From Flavobacterium aestivum (GTDB taxonomy: Bacteria > Bacteroidota > Bacteroidia > Flavobacteriales > Flavobacteriaceae), in the NCBI RefSeq assembly GCF_026870175.2, contig NZ_CP113977.2:2170001-2234000 (forward strand): 64,000 nucleotides of DNA, given 5' to 3'. The notes below the pieces were generated by a model. It did not search any database, was not told where the DNA came from, and worked only from the letters and a program-made list of their open reading frames with translations. The translations under genes were made by a program, and so were the position numbers. Below are positions 7,813 to 16,516 of the stretch, in pieces. The stretch's first letter is position 1, and every line of letters begins with the position of its first letter.

Positions 7813-8529
7813 TTATTCTTCTTCTACGTTAAGCATTTTTCTGAATTTATCCTCTATTTCAGCTATTTTAGTTGGTAAATTTTCCTTTAACTCTTTGGAT
7901 ATTTTTGACATTTCGTCGGAATAGTGTTTGAAATATTCAGCAGTTAGTTGTCCGCTTCTAACTCTTTCTTGACTATATCCAAATTCCCAACCTTTATCCC
8001 AATATTCATTAAAAATTCCATCAATATAATCACAAAAAGGTTTTGAAAAGAAAAGTTTATTGACCAAATAAAAATTTTTGAAGTCGTTAGTAGCAACATT
8101 TGCTCGTTTAGAACGCTCTTGACTTTCCTTGTCTGCGTCTTCAATAATAGGATGCATAAAATTTGTCCAATCAACCATTGCAGAATGTAGTTCAATTAGT
8201 TTTTTATATAACTCCAAGATGACTTTAGCTCTTTCTTGATGCAAGAAGCTAAATTGTATTTGATGGGTTATATTGTTTTTTGCTAATTCTGATTTTAAAG
8301 GTTCAATTTTCAAAGATAATTCCTCATTTAATTTACTTTTATAGCTTTCAATTTTTTCAGTAAAATCCTTTTTGACAGCTTCAGTCAATCTTGTAAGTTC
8401 TTCTATCGTTGTAAGTTTAGCAACTTCTTTTCCTAAAGAAGTCAACCAAGATTTATAAAAAATAAAATATGACGCAATCAGGAATAAAATTACTTCTATT
8501 ACTATTTCAATTATTTTTTCTGAACTCAT
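7813..8529 (-). CDS. Membrane-anchored coiled-coil protein
   Basis: This 238-aa protein has one N-terminal membrane helix (residues about 7-27, 'IVIEVILFLIASYFIFY'), then a Lys/Glu-rich coiled coil to about residue 90 and a further helical domain with aromatic residues ('FSKPFCDYIDGIFNEYW'). No catalytic motif is seen and I do not recognise the family. The cassette ends GTTAGGCACAGTTAT and ATAATTGTGCCTAAC pair over 15 positions with one wobble, the best match in the array. Confidence 0.7.
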   Translation of the reverse strand: MSSEKIIEIVIEVILFLIASYFIFYKSWLTSLGKEVAKLTTIEELTRLTEAVKKDFTEKIESYKSKLNEELSLKIEPLKSELAKNNITHQIQFSFLHQERAKVILELYKKLIELHSAMVDWTNFMHPIIEDADKESQERSKRANVATNDFKNFYLVNKLFFSKPFCDYIDGIFNEYWDKGWEFGYSQERVRSGQLTAEYFKHYSDEMSKISKELKENLPTKIAEIEDKFRKMLNVEEE

Positions 8530-8546
8530 AAGTGTTGTTTTATAAT

Positions 8547-8715
8547 TGTGCCTAACGTTCTGGTACTACAGCGGGTTTGGGACTAAATTAAGCCCATTCT
8601 TCGGATTTGCCACCCGAGCGATAGCGAACAGGCGAAGCAAATCATTCAAATACAAAACCATCATTTCATTAAGCCAATTGCCCAAATCCGTTGTAGTAGC
8701 TGTTGGCAGTTCGGC
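8547..8715 (-). repeat. attC-like site L (type I)
   Basis: This full-length type I site runs from TTGTGCCTAAC to GTTGGCAGTTCGGC. In the reading direction of the genes it follows the first cassette of the array. Confidence 0.8.
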
Positions 8716-8858
8716 TTTTTATTTATTCCAATTTTGATTACGTTTCCGCACTGCTTTAAGTTGTAAGTGTTTAATTCTGAAATATGAAAAAACAAATATA
8801 TTTTTGTGAAAAATTACATATTGACAATTATTCTATTTGTTATTCTTGTTTATACTAA

Positions 8859-9275
8859 TTACTTTTTTTGGAATAAAAACATTAAAATATAACCAATAAA
8901 AATTGGGAAGAAGTAAATAACAACAAACCAATAAAAATAAATATACATTTTAAATAAAAATCCCAAAGAATATATAATAAATATCAAAGAAGATATCCAT
9001 ATTATTAATATGCATATTGCCCCAACCATATCTTGTAAAAATATTGATGGCTTAGAAGTGTCATCATTCGTTAACATTAAAAGTAATGCAAATAAAATAG
9101 ATGATAAAAAGCTAAAAACTAAACAGAACGAAATAATTAATATTAATTCAGATTTTTGATAAAACTCATTATTAAATAGAAATATTGCTATATACCAAAA
9201 TGGAACTAAGAATAAAATTAAAGCTAATCCTTTTATAGTATCGTGGGCTTCAGTTAATTCTTTAATATATGACAT
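8859..9275 (-). CDS. Hypothetical integral membrane protein
   Basis: This 138-aa protein is hydrophobic almost throughout, with four predicted membrane helices (about residues 15-33, 43-66, 82-105 and 113-134). I do not recognise a family. It lies in the outermost cassette: GTTGGCAGT (8702-8710) pairs with ACTGCCAAC (9316-9324). About 140 bases of AT-rich sequence without a gene separate its stop from site L, more than in any other cassette. Confidence 0.6.
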   Translation of the reverse strand: MSYIKELTEAHDTIKGLALILFLVPFWYIAIFLFNNEFYQKSELILIISFCLVFSFLSSILFALLLMLTNDDTSKPSIFLQDMVGAICILIIWISSLIFIIYSLGFLFKMYIYFYWFVVIYFFPIFIGYILMFLFQKK

Positions 9276-9311
9276 AAATTATATTTTTCGGATTTCTGTT
9301 TTTTTTGACAA

Positions 9312-9324
9312 GCTGACTGCCAAC
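9312..9324 (-). other. Array boundary half-site, possible attI remnant
   Basis: GCTGACTGCCAAC ends the last cassette and pairs with its start at 8702. No attC follows: the next bases lack both arms. On the minus strand this reads TATGAGTTGGCAG, a single G^TT-type junction where an attI or secondary insertion site would be expected. Confidence 0.5.
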
Positions 9325-9674
9325 TCATAAATATACGCAACTACTAAAGTTGGAATATTTTTAAATTATTGGTTTTTAATTGTTTAAATCCGACAATATA
9401 AAAATGCGCATTGCGTTTTTTTATGTTGTTGATAGTGTATTTTTATCTGAATTTCAAAAATAGGAAAAATTGTATTATAGATTATCTAGAGGACTGATTA
9501 TTTTTCGAATGTTTTTGTCGTTCACGTGAGTGTAAATAAGATTGTTTTATTGCTATTATGCATATGTTTTTTATGAAAAGATTGCAAATCGGTTCAGCTT
9601 TCGGATAGATTTGTGATGATACTAAGCAGTAGACATTGAACTGTAAGCGATTTTGTTGTTATGAAAACCAATGC

Positions 9675-9755
9675 GCTAGCCCTGATGGAAGCGGCATCCT
9701 TTTTCTGGCTCCTTTAGCCTGAAAAAGATACAGCGAACAGCAGGAACCAGCTCCT
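9675..9755 (+). repeat. Flavobacterial structured intergenic repeat
   Basis: The block begins GCTAGCCCTGATGGAAGCGG and ends with AACCAGCTCCT. In between, AGGCTAAAGG-type arms form a hairpin (TTTTTCTGGCTC...AGCCTGAAAAAG). A divergent copy in opposite orientation is at 19809-19952. From memory this type is scattered through Flavobacterium genomes. Confidence 0.65.
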
Positions 9756-9845
9756 AAAAAGCATCATAAATCCATTAAAAAATATTGGAAATTTTAGGTT
9801 GAAAAACTCAAAATTTTAATGGTAGAATTTTCCATAAAAATTTTG

Positions 9846-9853
9846 TAATTTTG
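9846..9853 (+). promoter_or_regulatory. prfA promoter, -7 box TAATTTTG
   Basis: TAATTTTG matches the Bacteroidota -7 consensus TAnnTTTG and lies 25 bases before the prfA ATG. A clear -33 TTG is not evident. Confidence 0.55.
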
Positions 9854-9878
9854 CAGTCCATTAAAAAGGAAATAGAAA

Positions 9879-10955
9879 ATGTTAGATAGACTTCAATATG
9901 TAAAGCAGCGTTTTGATGAGATTTCGGATTTGATTATTCAGCCGGATGTTATTGCTGATCAAAAACGCTATGTGCTGCTTAACCAAGAATACAAAAGTAT
10001 TAAAGCCTTGGTTGAAAAGAGAGAAGAATACGTTATAGTTTTGGCAAATATTGATGAAGCGAACGAAATCATAACTGATGGTAGTGATGCCGAAATGGTA
10101 GAAATGGCCAAAATGCAGCTGGAAGAAGCAAAAGAACGTTTGCCGCAATTGGAGGAGGAAATCAAATTTATGCTGATTCCTAAAGATCCTGAAGATGCGA
10201 AAAACGTGATGGTAGAGATTCGTGCTGGAACGGGTGGAGATGAAGCGAGTATTTTTGCAGGAGATTTATTCAGAATGTATACTAAATATTGCGAAGGACA
10301 AGGTTGGAGAACTTCTGTAGTAGATATGAGCGAAGGAACTTCGGGAGGTTTCAAAGAGATCATTTTTGAAGTTACTGGAGAGGATGTTTACGGAACTTTG
10401 AAGTTTGAAGCGGGTGTTCACCGTGTGCAACGTGTACCACAAACAGAAACTCAAGGACGTGTACATACATCGGCAGCGACAGTTATGGTACTTCCGGAAG
10501 CTGAGGAATTTGATGTACAAATTGATATGAACGATGTTCGTGTAGATTTTTTCTGTTCATCAGGACCTGGAGGGCAATCGGTAAATACTACGAAATCGGC
10601 AGTGCGTTTGACCCACATTCCAACTGGATTGGTGGCGCAATGTCAAGATCAAAAATCACAACACAAGAATAAAGACAAAGCTTTAGGAGTTTTGCGTTCT
10701 CGTTTGTATGAAATGGAATTAGCTAAAAAACAAGCTGAAGATGCATCAAAACGTACTTCTCAAGTAAGTTCTGGAGACCGTTCTGCTAAGATTCGTACCT
10801 ATAATTATGCTCAAGGACGTGTGACTGATCACCGTGTTGGGTTAACATTATATGATTTGGGTAATATCATGAATGGTGATATTCAAAAAATTGTAGACGA
10901 ATTACAGTTGGTTAACAACATGGAAAAACTAAAAGAAGCTAGCGAGGTTTTCTGA
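9879..10955 (+). CDS. prfA: Peptide chain release factor 1
   Basis: This 358-aa protein reads UAA/UAG stop codons in the ribosomal A site and triggers peptidyl-tRNA hydrolysis. The catalytic GGQ is at residues 231-233 inside '[17 protein letters not shown]', and the RF1-type P-x-T anticodon tripeptide is P187-Q-T189. Length and order (N-terminal helical domain, codon-reading domain, GGQ domain) are standard for RF1. The start is fixed by the family N-terminus ([14 protein letters not shown]). It is a single gene followed by a strong terminator. Confidence 0.98.
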   Translation: MLDRLQYVKQRFDEISDLIIQPDVIADQKRYVLLNQEYKSIKALVEKREEYVIVLANIDEANEIITDGSDAEMVEMAKMQLEEAKERLPQLEEEIKFMLIPKDPEDAKNVMVEIRAGTGGDEASIFAGDLFRMYTKYCEGQGWRTSVVDMSEGTSGGFKEIIFEVTGEDVYGTLKFEAGVHRVQRVPQTETQGRVHTSAATVMVLPEAEEFDVQIDMNDVRVDFFCSSGPGGQSVNTTKSAVRLTHIPTGLVAQCQDQKSQHKNKDKALGVLRSRLYEMELAKKQAEDASKRTSQVSSGDRSAKIRTYNYAQGRVTDHRVGLTLYDLGNIMNGDIQKIVDELQLVNNMEKLKEASEVF

Positions 10956-10974
10956 TAAAAAATAATTAAATAGT

Positions 10975-11015
10975 AACACTTATTTAGTTGTGAAAAACTA
11001 AATAAGTGTTTTTTT
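10975..11015 (+). terminator. Rho-independent terminator of prfA
   Basis: The 15-bp stem AACACTTATTTAGTT / AACTAAATAAGTGTT with a short loop is followed by a T run. Confidence 0.9.
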
Positions 11016-11098
11016 GTGCTTTTTTCACATTAAATAAATCAAAATCCTACTAAAAATAAATACAACCCCAATTTTAATATTAATCTAAAATCAATTTA

Positions 11099-13300
11099 AT
11101 GAAAAAGTCATTACTTTTTTTATTCGTTCTGTTTTCAGTCGTAAAAGCAAATGCCCAGTCGTATATGGGGTATATTCCTGATAATTATGCAGGTGTGCAA
11201 GGAGTACTTTTTAACCCAGCGTCTATTGTTGATTCTCGTTTTAAAACAGATGTCAATATATTCTCTACCAGTAGTTCCTTAAACAATGATTTTTACGGTA
11301 TAAGTTTGTTTGACTTATCAAAAAGCTCTTATGATGCTAATAAAGATGGTGTAAGAACACCTTCTAAAAATAATGGTGCAATTGTGTATTCTGACGTGAT
11401 GGGGCCATCTTTCATGTTTAATATAGCGCCAAAACATTCGGTTGCTCTTTATACTCGCGCAAGAGCAGTTGTGAATGCTACTAATATAAACGGAGATTTA
11501 TACAATCAAATAAAAGATGGTTTAGATGATGCTAACGATTTTAACATCAATGTTGGAAGTCCAAATGCAGCAGGACATACTTGGGCAGAAGTTGGAGCTT
11601 CTTATGCAGCTGTTTTATGGCAAAGCAAACAACATTTCCTTAAAGGAGGTTTGACAGCCAAATATTTAGTTGGAGGAATAAACTCTTATGCTAAAGGAGA
11701 TAATGTAACATCAGCATTTAATCAAACCAATAATCCTTTGTCAAGCACATTGACCACTACAGGAACACTTACTGTAGGAAGCAGCCAGGATTTTATTACT
11801 GGTGATGAGGATGTGAAATTCGATCGAAATTCTAAAGGATACGGAGCTGATCTTGGTTTAATATACGAATGGAGACCAGACTATGAGTCTTATGATTTGT
11901 CTAAAGCGAAAGCAGTAGATAATAATTTTAGAGACTTGAATAAATACAAATTGCGTTTTGGTTTGTCTGTTACAGATTTAGGATCTATTAATTATAAGAA
12001 TTCAAAAATCGACACTTACAATATCAATGGGATAGTTTCTCAAAAAGATATTGATGATGCAGATAACTTAGGAGACTTTTTGACTCAACATTACGGAACT
12101 CCAGTTACAGTTTACAAAACAGTAAAAGCTAGTTTGCCTACTGTATTGCATTTGGATGCAGATTGGAACATGTACAAGAAATTCTATTTGAACTTAAATG
12201 GAAATCTTAGTTTAGTAGATAAATCTGCTTTAGGTAAAACAAGTTCACAAAATACTGTGATTTTGACACCACGTTATGAAACAAGATGGTTTACTTTCTC
12301 TCTTCCTATAAATTATATGGAATATAGCGGAATGCAAGTAGGTACAGGATTGCGCTTTGGACCAATGTTTGTTGGGTCTAGCTCATTAATTACAAACTGG
12401 CTTTCTAAAGAATCAAAAGCGGCAGACGTATATTTTGGTTTCAAAGTTCCAGTATATGAAAAGAAATTTAAAGATAAAGACGGGGATGGAGTTATAGATA
12501 AAGAAGATGAGTGTCCAACGATTGCAGGACCTGCTGAAAATAAAGGTTGTCCTTGGCCAGATACAGATAAAGATGGTGTATTTGATAAAGATGATAAATG
12601 TAAAAAAGTTGCTGGACCTGTAGAAAATAAAGGATGTCCTTGGGGAGATGCTGATAAAGATACCGTTTTAGACAATGAAGATGAGTGTCCAAAAATTGCC
12701 GGACCAGTTGAAAATAAAGGTTGTCCATGGCCAGATACAGATGGAGACGGTGTATTGGATAAAGATGATAAATGTCCTAACGAAAAAGGATTAGCTTCAG
12801 ACGGAGGTTGTCCAGAAAATGATGCTGATAAAGATGGTGTGTCTGACAAAGAAGATGCTTGTCCTACTGTTTTTGGATTAGCAAGTAATAAAGGTTGTCC
12901 AGAAGTAACAAAAGAAGTATTGAAAGAACTTAAAGTTCAAGCAAGATCGGTATTCTTTGTAACTGGAAAAGCAGTTTTACAATCTGCAGATAAAGGACAA
13001 ACTGACGGAAGATTGGATGCTATTAAAGAAATTCTTAAAAACTATCCAAATGCTAAATTCTCTATCGAAGGGCACACAGATAGTTTAGGTAATGCTAAAG
13101 CAAACCAAAAACTTTCTGAAGCTAGAGCAAAAGTGGTTATGGATGCTTTAATTGCAAAAGGTGTTAATCCAGCTAACTTATCATACAAAGGGTTTGGATC
13201 ATCTAAACCAGTTGCTAGCAATAAAACAGCAAAAGGTAGAGCCGCAAACAGAAGAACCGAAGTTATACACGTTGGTACTGTACATGAAGGAAAACTATAA
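11099..13300 (+). CDS. OmpA family outer-membrane protein with TSP3 repeats
   Basis: This 733-aa protein has a signal peptide (residues 1-19, ending ANA-QS). Residues about 20-455 form a beta-rich DUF5723-like domain, probably a membrane barrel ('YNPASIVDSRFKTDVNI' opening). About 456-605 hold calcium-binding thrombospondin type 3 repeats (D.DKDGV.DKDD.CP) each ending 'NKGCP'. About 610-730 is an OmpA peptidoglycan-binding domain ('FSIEGHTDSLGNAKANQKLSEARA', 'RAANRRTEV'). It likely links outer membrane to cell wall. It is a single gene between two terminators. Confidence 0.93.
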   Translation: MKKSLLFLFVLFSVVKANAQSYMGYIPDNYAGVQGVLFNPASIVDSRFKTDVNIFSTSSSLNNDFYGISLFDLSKSSYDANKDGVRTPSKNNGAIVYSDVMGPSFMFNIAPKHSVALYTRARAVVNATNINGDLYNQIKDGLDDANDFNINVGSPNAAGHTWAEVGASYAAVLWQSKQHFLKGGLTAKYLVGGINSYAKGDNVTSAFNQTNNPLSSTLTTTGTLTVGSSQDFITGDEDVKFDRNSKGYGADLGLIYEWRPDYESYDLSKAKAVDNNFRDLNKYKLRFGLSVTDLGSINYKNSKIDTYNINGIVSQKDIDDADNLGDFLTQHYGTPVTVYKTVKASLPTVLHLDADWNMYKKFYLNLNGNLSLVDKSALGKTSSQNTVILTPRYETRWFTFSLPINYMEYSGMQVGTGLRFGPMFVGSSSLITNWLSKESKAADVYFGFKVPVYEKKFKDKDGDGVIDKEDECPTIAGPAENKGCPWPDTDKDGVFDKDDKCKKVAGPVENKGCPWGDADKDTVLDNEDECPKIAGPVENKGCPWPDTDGDGVLDKDDKCPNEKGLASDGGCPENDADKDGVSDKEDACPTVFGLASNKGCPEVTKEVLKELKVQARSVFFVTGKAVLQSADKGQTDGRLDAIKEILKNYPNAKFSIEGHTDSLGNAKANQKLSEARAKVVMDALIAKGVNPANLSYKGFGSSKPVASNKTAKGRAANRRTEVIHVGTVHEGKL

Positions 13301-13318
13301 TTTTGTTTTTTAATTCTA

Positions 13319-13353
13319 AAAAAAGCCGTTCTTAATTGAACGGCTTTTTTTAT
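13319..13353 (+). terminator. Terminator after OmpA gene
   Basis: AAAAAAGCCGTTC / GAACGGCTTTTTT hairpin with a T tail. Confidence 0.9.
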
Positions 13354-13420
13354 TTTTGCATTTCTTCTAAAAAAGAATACTAATGCTCCTAAATTTAAGA
13401 GCTTAAAAAAAACAACAGAA

Positions 13421-14248
13421 ATGACAACACAACAATTAATCGAACAAATTAAAATTAAAAAATCATTTCTATGCGTAGGTTTAGATGTAGATTTAAATAA
13501 GATTCCAAAGCATTTATTAGATACTGAAGATCCTATTTTTGAATTCAATAAAGCTATTATTGATGCCACTCATGACCTTACGGTTTCCTATAAACCGAAT
13601 ACCGCTTTTTATGAAGCGTATGGAATAAAAGGATGGATTTCACTGCAAAAAACCATAAACTATATCAACGATAAGTATCCGGAAATTTTTACCATTGCTG
13701 ATGCTAAACGTGGCGATATCGGGAATACTTCATCCATGTATGCCAAAGCTTTTTTTGAAGATTTAAATTTTGATAGTGTAACCGTTGCTCCTTATATGGG
13801 AAAAGATTCTGTTGAGCCGTTTTTGGCTTTCGAAAACAAACATACAATCATGCTTGCCTTGACTTCTAACGAAGGTGCTTTTGATTTTCAGACTCTAAAT
13901 GTTGACGGAACAGAACTCTATAAACAAGTATTGGAAACTTCTAAAACGTGGAAAAATAGTGAGAATCTAATGTATGTGGTTGGTGCTACTAAAGCGGAAT
14001 ATTTTACCGAAATTCGTAAAATTGTACCAGATAGCTTCTTGCTTGTTCCTGGTGTAGGAGCGCAAGGTGGTAGCCTTTCGGAAGTATGTAAATACGGAAT
14101 GAATGATAATATTGGATTGCTGATTAACTCATCTCGTGGAATAATTTATGCTTCAAACGGAACCGATTTTGCCGATGTAGCTAGAGCCGAAGCCTTGAAA
14201 ATGCAACAGGAGATGGAGAACATTATAAACACGAATTGCACGAATTAA
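13421..14248 (+). CDS. pyrF: Orotidine 5'-phosphate decarboxylase, type 2
   Basis: This 275-aa enzyme catalyses the last step of UMP synthesis, decarboxylating OMP. The catalytic D94-A-K96-R-G-D-I-G motif ('[12 protein letters not shown]') and the opening '[14 protein letters not shown]' identify the type 2 (longer) OMPDC family. '[10 protein letters not shown]' and '[10 protein letters not shown]' form the phosphate-binding part. Length is typical. It is a single-gene unit followed by a large inverted repeat. Confidence 0.97.
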   Translation: MTTQQLIEQIKIKKSFLCVGLDVDLNKIPKHLLDTEDPIFEFNKAIIDATHDLTVSYKPNTAFYEAYGIKGWISLQKTINYINDKYPEIFTIADAKRGDIGNTSSMYAKAFFEDLNFDSVTVAPYMGKDSVEPFLAFENKHTIMLALTSNEGAFDFQTLNVDGTELYKQVLETSKTWKNSENLMYVVGATKAEYFTEIRKIVPDSFLLVPGVGAQGGSLSEVCKYGMNDNIGLLINSSRGIIYASNGTDFADVARAEALKMQQEMENIINTNCTN

Positions 14249-14257
14249 CACGAATTT

Positions 14258-14324
14258 ATTTTAACACAGATTACACAGATTACATAGATTAATTTGAGAA
14301 AATCTGTGTAATCTGTGTTAAAAT
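14258..14324. terminator. Long inverted repeat, probable bidirectional terminator
   Basis: ATTTTAACACAGATTACACAGATT (24 bases) is matched by its near-perfect inverse 19 bases later. It is preceded by CACGAATT direct repeats (14230-14255). It lies after pyrF and may also be a dispersed intergenic repeat. Confidence 0.65.
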
Positions 14325-14373
14325 AACTTTGTGAAGCTTTGTGTCTTCTTCTTGCTCTTTGCGAAATAAAACT

Positions 14374-15168
14374 ATGAAAACTCTAATTGACCAAATCGGC
14401 ACTTCTCATACTTTTGAATCGTCGCCTAAACGAATCATTTCTCTTGTACCTTCCCAAACCGAATTATTATATGATTTGGGACTTGAAGATAGGATAGTAG
14501 GGATAACCAAGTTTTGTGTGCATCCGTATCATTTTAAATCAACCAAAAAAATAGTTGGCGGCACAAAGAATGTACATTACGACAGAATTCGTTTGTTGGA
14601 ACCAGACATTATCATTTGCAATAAAGAGGAGAATACCCAGGAAATAGTCGAAGAGCTGCGTAAAATTTGTACCGTTTGGGTAACTAATATTGCTACGATT
14701 GAAGATAACTTTCAGATGATAACCGACTTTGGACAAATTTTTGACCAAAGAACTGAAGCCCGAAAATGGAACGACAAATTGGCTTTTGCCTTGAGCGATT
14801 TCAAAAATTTCATAAAGGATACTCCAGTAAAAAAAGTCGCCTATTTTATATGGAAAAAGCCTTATATGGTGGCTGGATCGGGAACTTTTATAGATGAATT
14901 ACTAAAGCTGAACCATTTTCAAAACCACTTTGCTTCCCAAGAAAGATATCCAGAAATTGAACTCGAAAAAATAGATGAGAAAGGCGATTTAGACTTGGTT
15001 TTGCTTTCTTCAGAACCGTATCCGTTTAAAGCCGAAGACGGTTATGAAATAGTAAAATCTGCCAATAACGCACAAGCTATTTTGGTAGATGGCGAAATGT
15101 TCTCTTGGCACGGAAGTCGATTACTTAAGGCTTTCGATTATTTTAAATTTTTGCATAGTAGAATTTGA
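14374..15168 (+). CDS. Helical-backbone metal receptor (BtuF-like) protein
   Basis: This 264-aa protein is of the periplasmic-binding-protein type 3 fold: 'PKRIISLVPSQTELLYDLGLEDRIVGITKFC' is the classic N-terminal lobe of vitamin B12/iron-siderophore receptors, followed by 'DRIRLLEPDIIICNKEEN', a linking helix, and a C-terminal lobe ending 'DGEMFSWHGSRLLKAFDY'. No signal peptide is present, so it is probably cytoplasmic, unlike BtuF. Start chosen at the ATG of MKTLIDQIG; the 11 codons upstream do not look like coding sequence of the family. Ligand unknown; cobalamin or a metal chelate is plausible. Confidence 0.85.
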   Translation: MKTLIDQIGTSHTFESSPKRIISLVPSQTELLYDLGLEDRIVGITKFCVHPYHFKSTKKIVGGTKNVHYDRIRLLEPDIIICNKEENTQEIVEELRKICTVWVTNIATIEDNFQMITDFGQIFDQRTEARKWNDKLAFALSDFKNFIKDTPVKKVAYFIWKKPYMVAGSGTFIDELLKLNHFQNHFASQERYPEIELEKIDEKGDLDLVLLSSEPYPFKAEDGYEIVKSANNAQAILVDGEMFSWHGSRLLKAFDYFKFLHSRI

Positions 15169-15290
15169 GGAGAATTGTAAGTCTCTAAAATATCTTGAAA
15201 GTCCAGTGCTCTATGAAGTCAGAAAATGTAATTTGTCAGATATAATAAGTCTGAAAAAGAACTATATTTGCCTCCAAAAAAAAACTATAA

Positions 15291-16076
15291 GTGATTAACT
15301 ATACAGTATATAAGAACGAGAACAGCGATCAGTGGGTCACATTTGTGCATGGCGCTGGAGGTAGTTCATCTATTTGGTTCAAACAAATCAGGGATTTCAA
15401 AAGTAAATACAATATTTTGTTGTTGGATTTGAGAGGTCATGGAGAATCCAAAACGACTTTGAAAACGGCCTTCAAACAAAAATATACTTTTACGGCTTTG
15501 GCCCACGATATTCTGGAGGTTTTGGATCATCTAAAAATCGAAAAATCACATTTTGTAGGGATTTCATTGGGGACCATCCTCATCAGGCAATTGGCAGAAA
15601 TGTATCCAGATAGAGTACAAAGCATGATTCTTGGAGGAGCTATCTTAAAAATGAATTTCCGCTCCCAGATATTAATGCGTTTGGGAAACACTTTTAAGTA
15701 TGTTTTGCCTTATTTGGTTTTGTATAAGTTTTTCGCATTTGTGATAATGCCTAAAAAAAGTCACAAACAATCCCGTATACTTTTTATAAATGAAGCCAAG
15801 AAACTATATCAAAAGGAATTTATAAAGTGGTTTAAACTAACTGCCGAAATAAATCCGGTGCTGAAATGGTTTCGCCAAGTCGAATTAGATATTCCAACAC
15901 TTTATATTATGGGCGAAGAGGATTATATGTTTTTGCCTTCTGTTCGTAAAGTTGTAGAAAGCCATTATAGATCATCACAACTATTTGTGATTCAAAATTG
16001 CGGACATGTGGTAAATGTTGAGCAACCCAATGCTTTTAATACCGCTGTCTTATCTTTTATACATACTACCAAATAA
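15291..16076 (+). CDS. Alpha/beta hydrolase
   Basis: This 261-aa single-domain hydrolase has the oxyanion motif 'HGAGGSS' (about residue 21), nucleophile elbow 'VGISLGT' (Ser about 90), acid 'GEEDYMF' and catalytic His in 'NCGHVVNVEQP', a complete triad in standard order. Between them is a basic cap region. It begins with GTG at 15291; no earlier in-frame ATG gives a better start. Substrate unknown. The following hairpin ends the transcript. Confidence 0.88.
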   Translation: MINYTVYKNENSDQWVTFVHGAGGSSSIWFKQIRDFKSKYNILLLDLRGHGESKTTLKTAFKQKYTFTALAHDILEVLDHLKIEKSHFVGISLGTILIRQLAEMYPDRVQSMILGGAILKMNFRSQILMRLGNTFKYVLPYLVLYKFFAFVIMPKKSHKQSRILFINEAKKLYQKEFIKWFKLTAEINPVLKWFRQVELDIPTLYIMGEEDYMFLPSVRKVVESHYRSSQLFVIQNCGHVVNVEQPNAFNTAVLSFIHTTK

Positions 16077-16078
16077 AA

Positions 16079-16112
16079 AAATGCCTGCTCTTTTTAGATG
16101 CAGGCATTCTTA
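16079..16112 (+). terminator. Terminator after hydrolase gene
   Basis: AATGCCTGC / GCAGGCATT stem with an 11-base loop, then a T-rich tail. Confidence 0.8.
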
Positions 16113-16429
16113 TTAACTAACCAAAACCAAAGTAATAAATAACCAGTTTATTACTCTGCAAAGATCAGCATAATACCGCTGTTTTGCTGTTAAGGAATTG
16201 TTATTACTTAATTTTTAAAAGTTAAGGTTGGTGTTGGTTTTTTAACATATTGTCAGTTTTTTGTTTCAAAAAGACAATAACTAACTGTTTGTCACAGTCG
16301 TTTAGGTAAAATAATTTTGTCTTTTATTCTTAAAAAAAATATAGAAAAATTTAGGATTTTGGAGATAGTAATAATTTACCTGTATTATTTTTCTTATCCG
16401 TGTGTTTAATTGACTACTTTGTCCAATTA
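16113..16429. other. Intergenic region, no gene seen
   Basis: AT-rich sequence between two convergent genes. No ORF, RNA gene or repeat that I can support; the flanks are terminators. Confidence 0.6.
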
Positions 16430-16478
16430 AAAAAAGGAAAAATAAGGTTTTCTACAAAGACCTTATTTTTCCTTTTTT
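16430..16478 (-). terminator. Terminator of DUF4197 gene
   Basis: AAAAAAGGAAAAATAAGGT / ACCTTATTTTTCCTTTTTT, a 19-bp stem usable on both strands. Confidence 0.9.
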
Positions 16479-16516
16479 ACTGAGTAATATTGGCTGAATA
16501 TAAATTGATAGTAATC

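Larger units (their letters stand above)
1..9324 (-). mobile_element. Integron-like gene cassette array (no integrase seen)
   Basis: Twelve attC-like sites alternate with one- or two-gene units, all genes on the minus strand and each gene ending just before a site in its own reading direction, as in integron cassettes. In 11 of 12 units the start (GTT...) and the end (...AAC) are complementary over 8 or more bases, with several G-T wobble pairs, whereas the two ends of a single site generally are not. That is expected if each unit was once a circle cut at G^TT. The array continues beyond the left edge; its right end lies upstream of prfA. No integrase gene occurs in the window. The call is inference from structure; the family knowledge used is the RYYYAAC/GTTRRRY organisation of attC sites. 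Confidence 0.8.
9276..9845. other. Intergenic region between array and prfA
   Basis: No gene is seen. The stretch holds the array boundary (9312-9324), AT-rich unique sequence, and a flavobacterial intergenic repeat at 9675-9755. I see no integrase remnant in any frame. Confidence 0.7.

Noticed and set aside
2144..8737. Recurring plus-strand ORFs with the same 'YYSGFGTKLSPFFGFATRAIANRRSKSF' type product at 2144, 5675, 6327 and 8546
   Set aside because: They are translations of the type I attC repeat itself; they start and end at varying places and lack any coding sign other than the repeat. No segment is conserved apart from the repeat DNA.
1..9324. Repeats as a CRISPR array or as transposon ends
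   Set aside because: Spacing and spacers are gene-sized, repeats are long and variable, and no cas or transposase gene is present. Complementary cassette ends fit integron cassettes better.
12313..12849. Minus-strand ORF of 178 codons inside the OmpA/TSP3 gene
   Set aside because: Ser/Pro/Leu-rich antisense of the Asp-rich TSP3 repeats; the plus-strand gene has clear domains.
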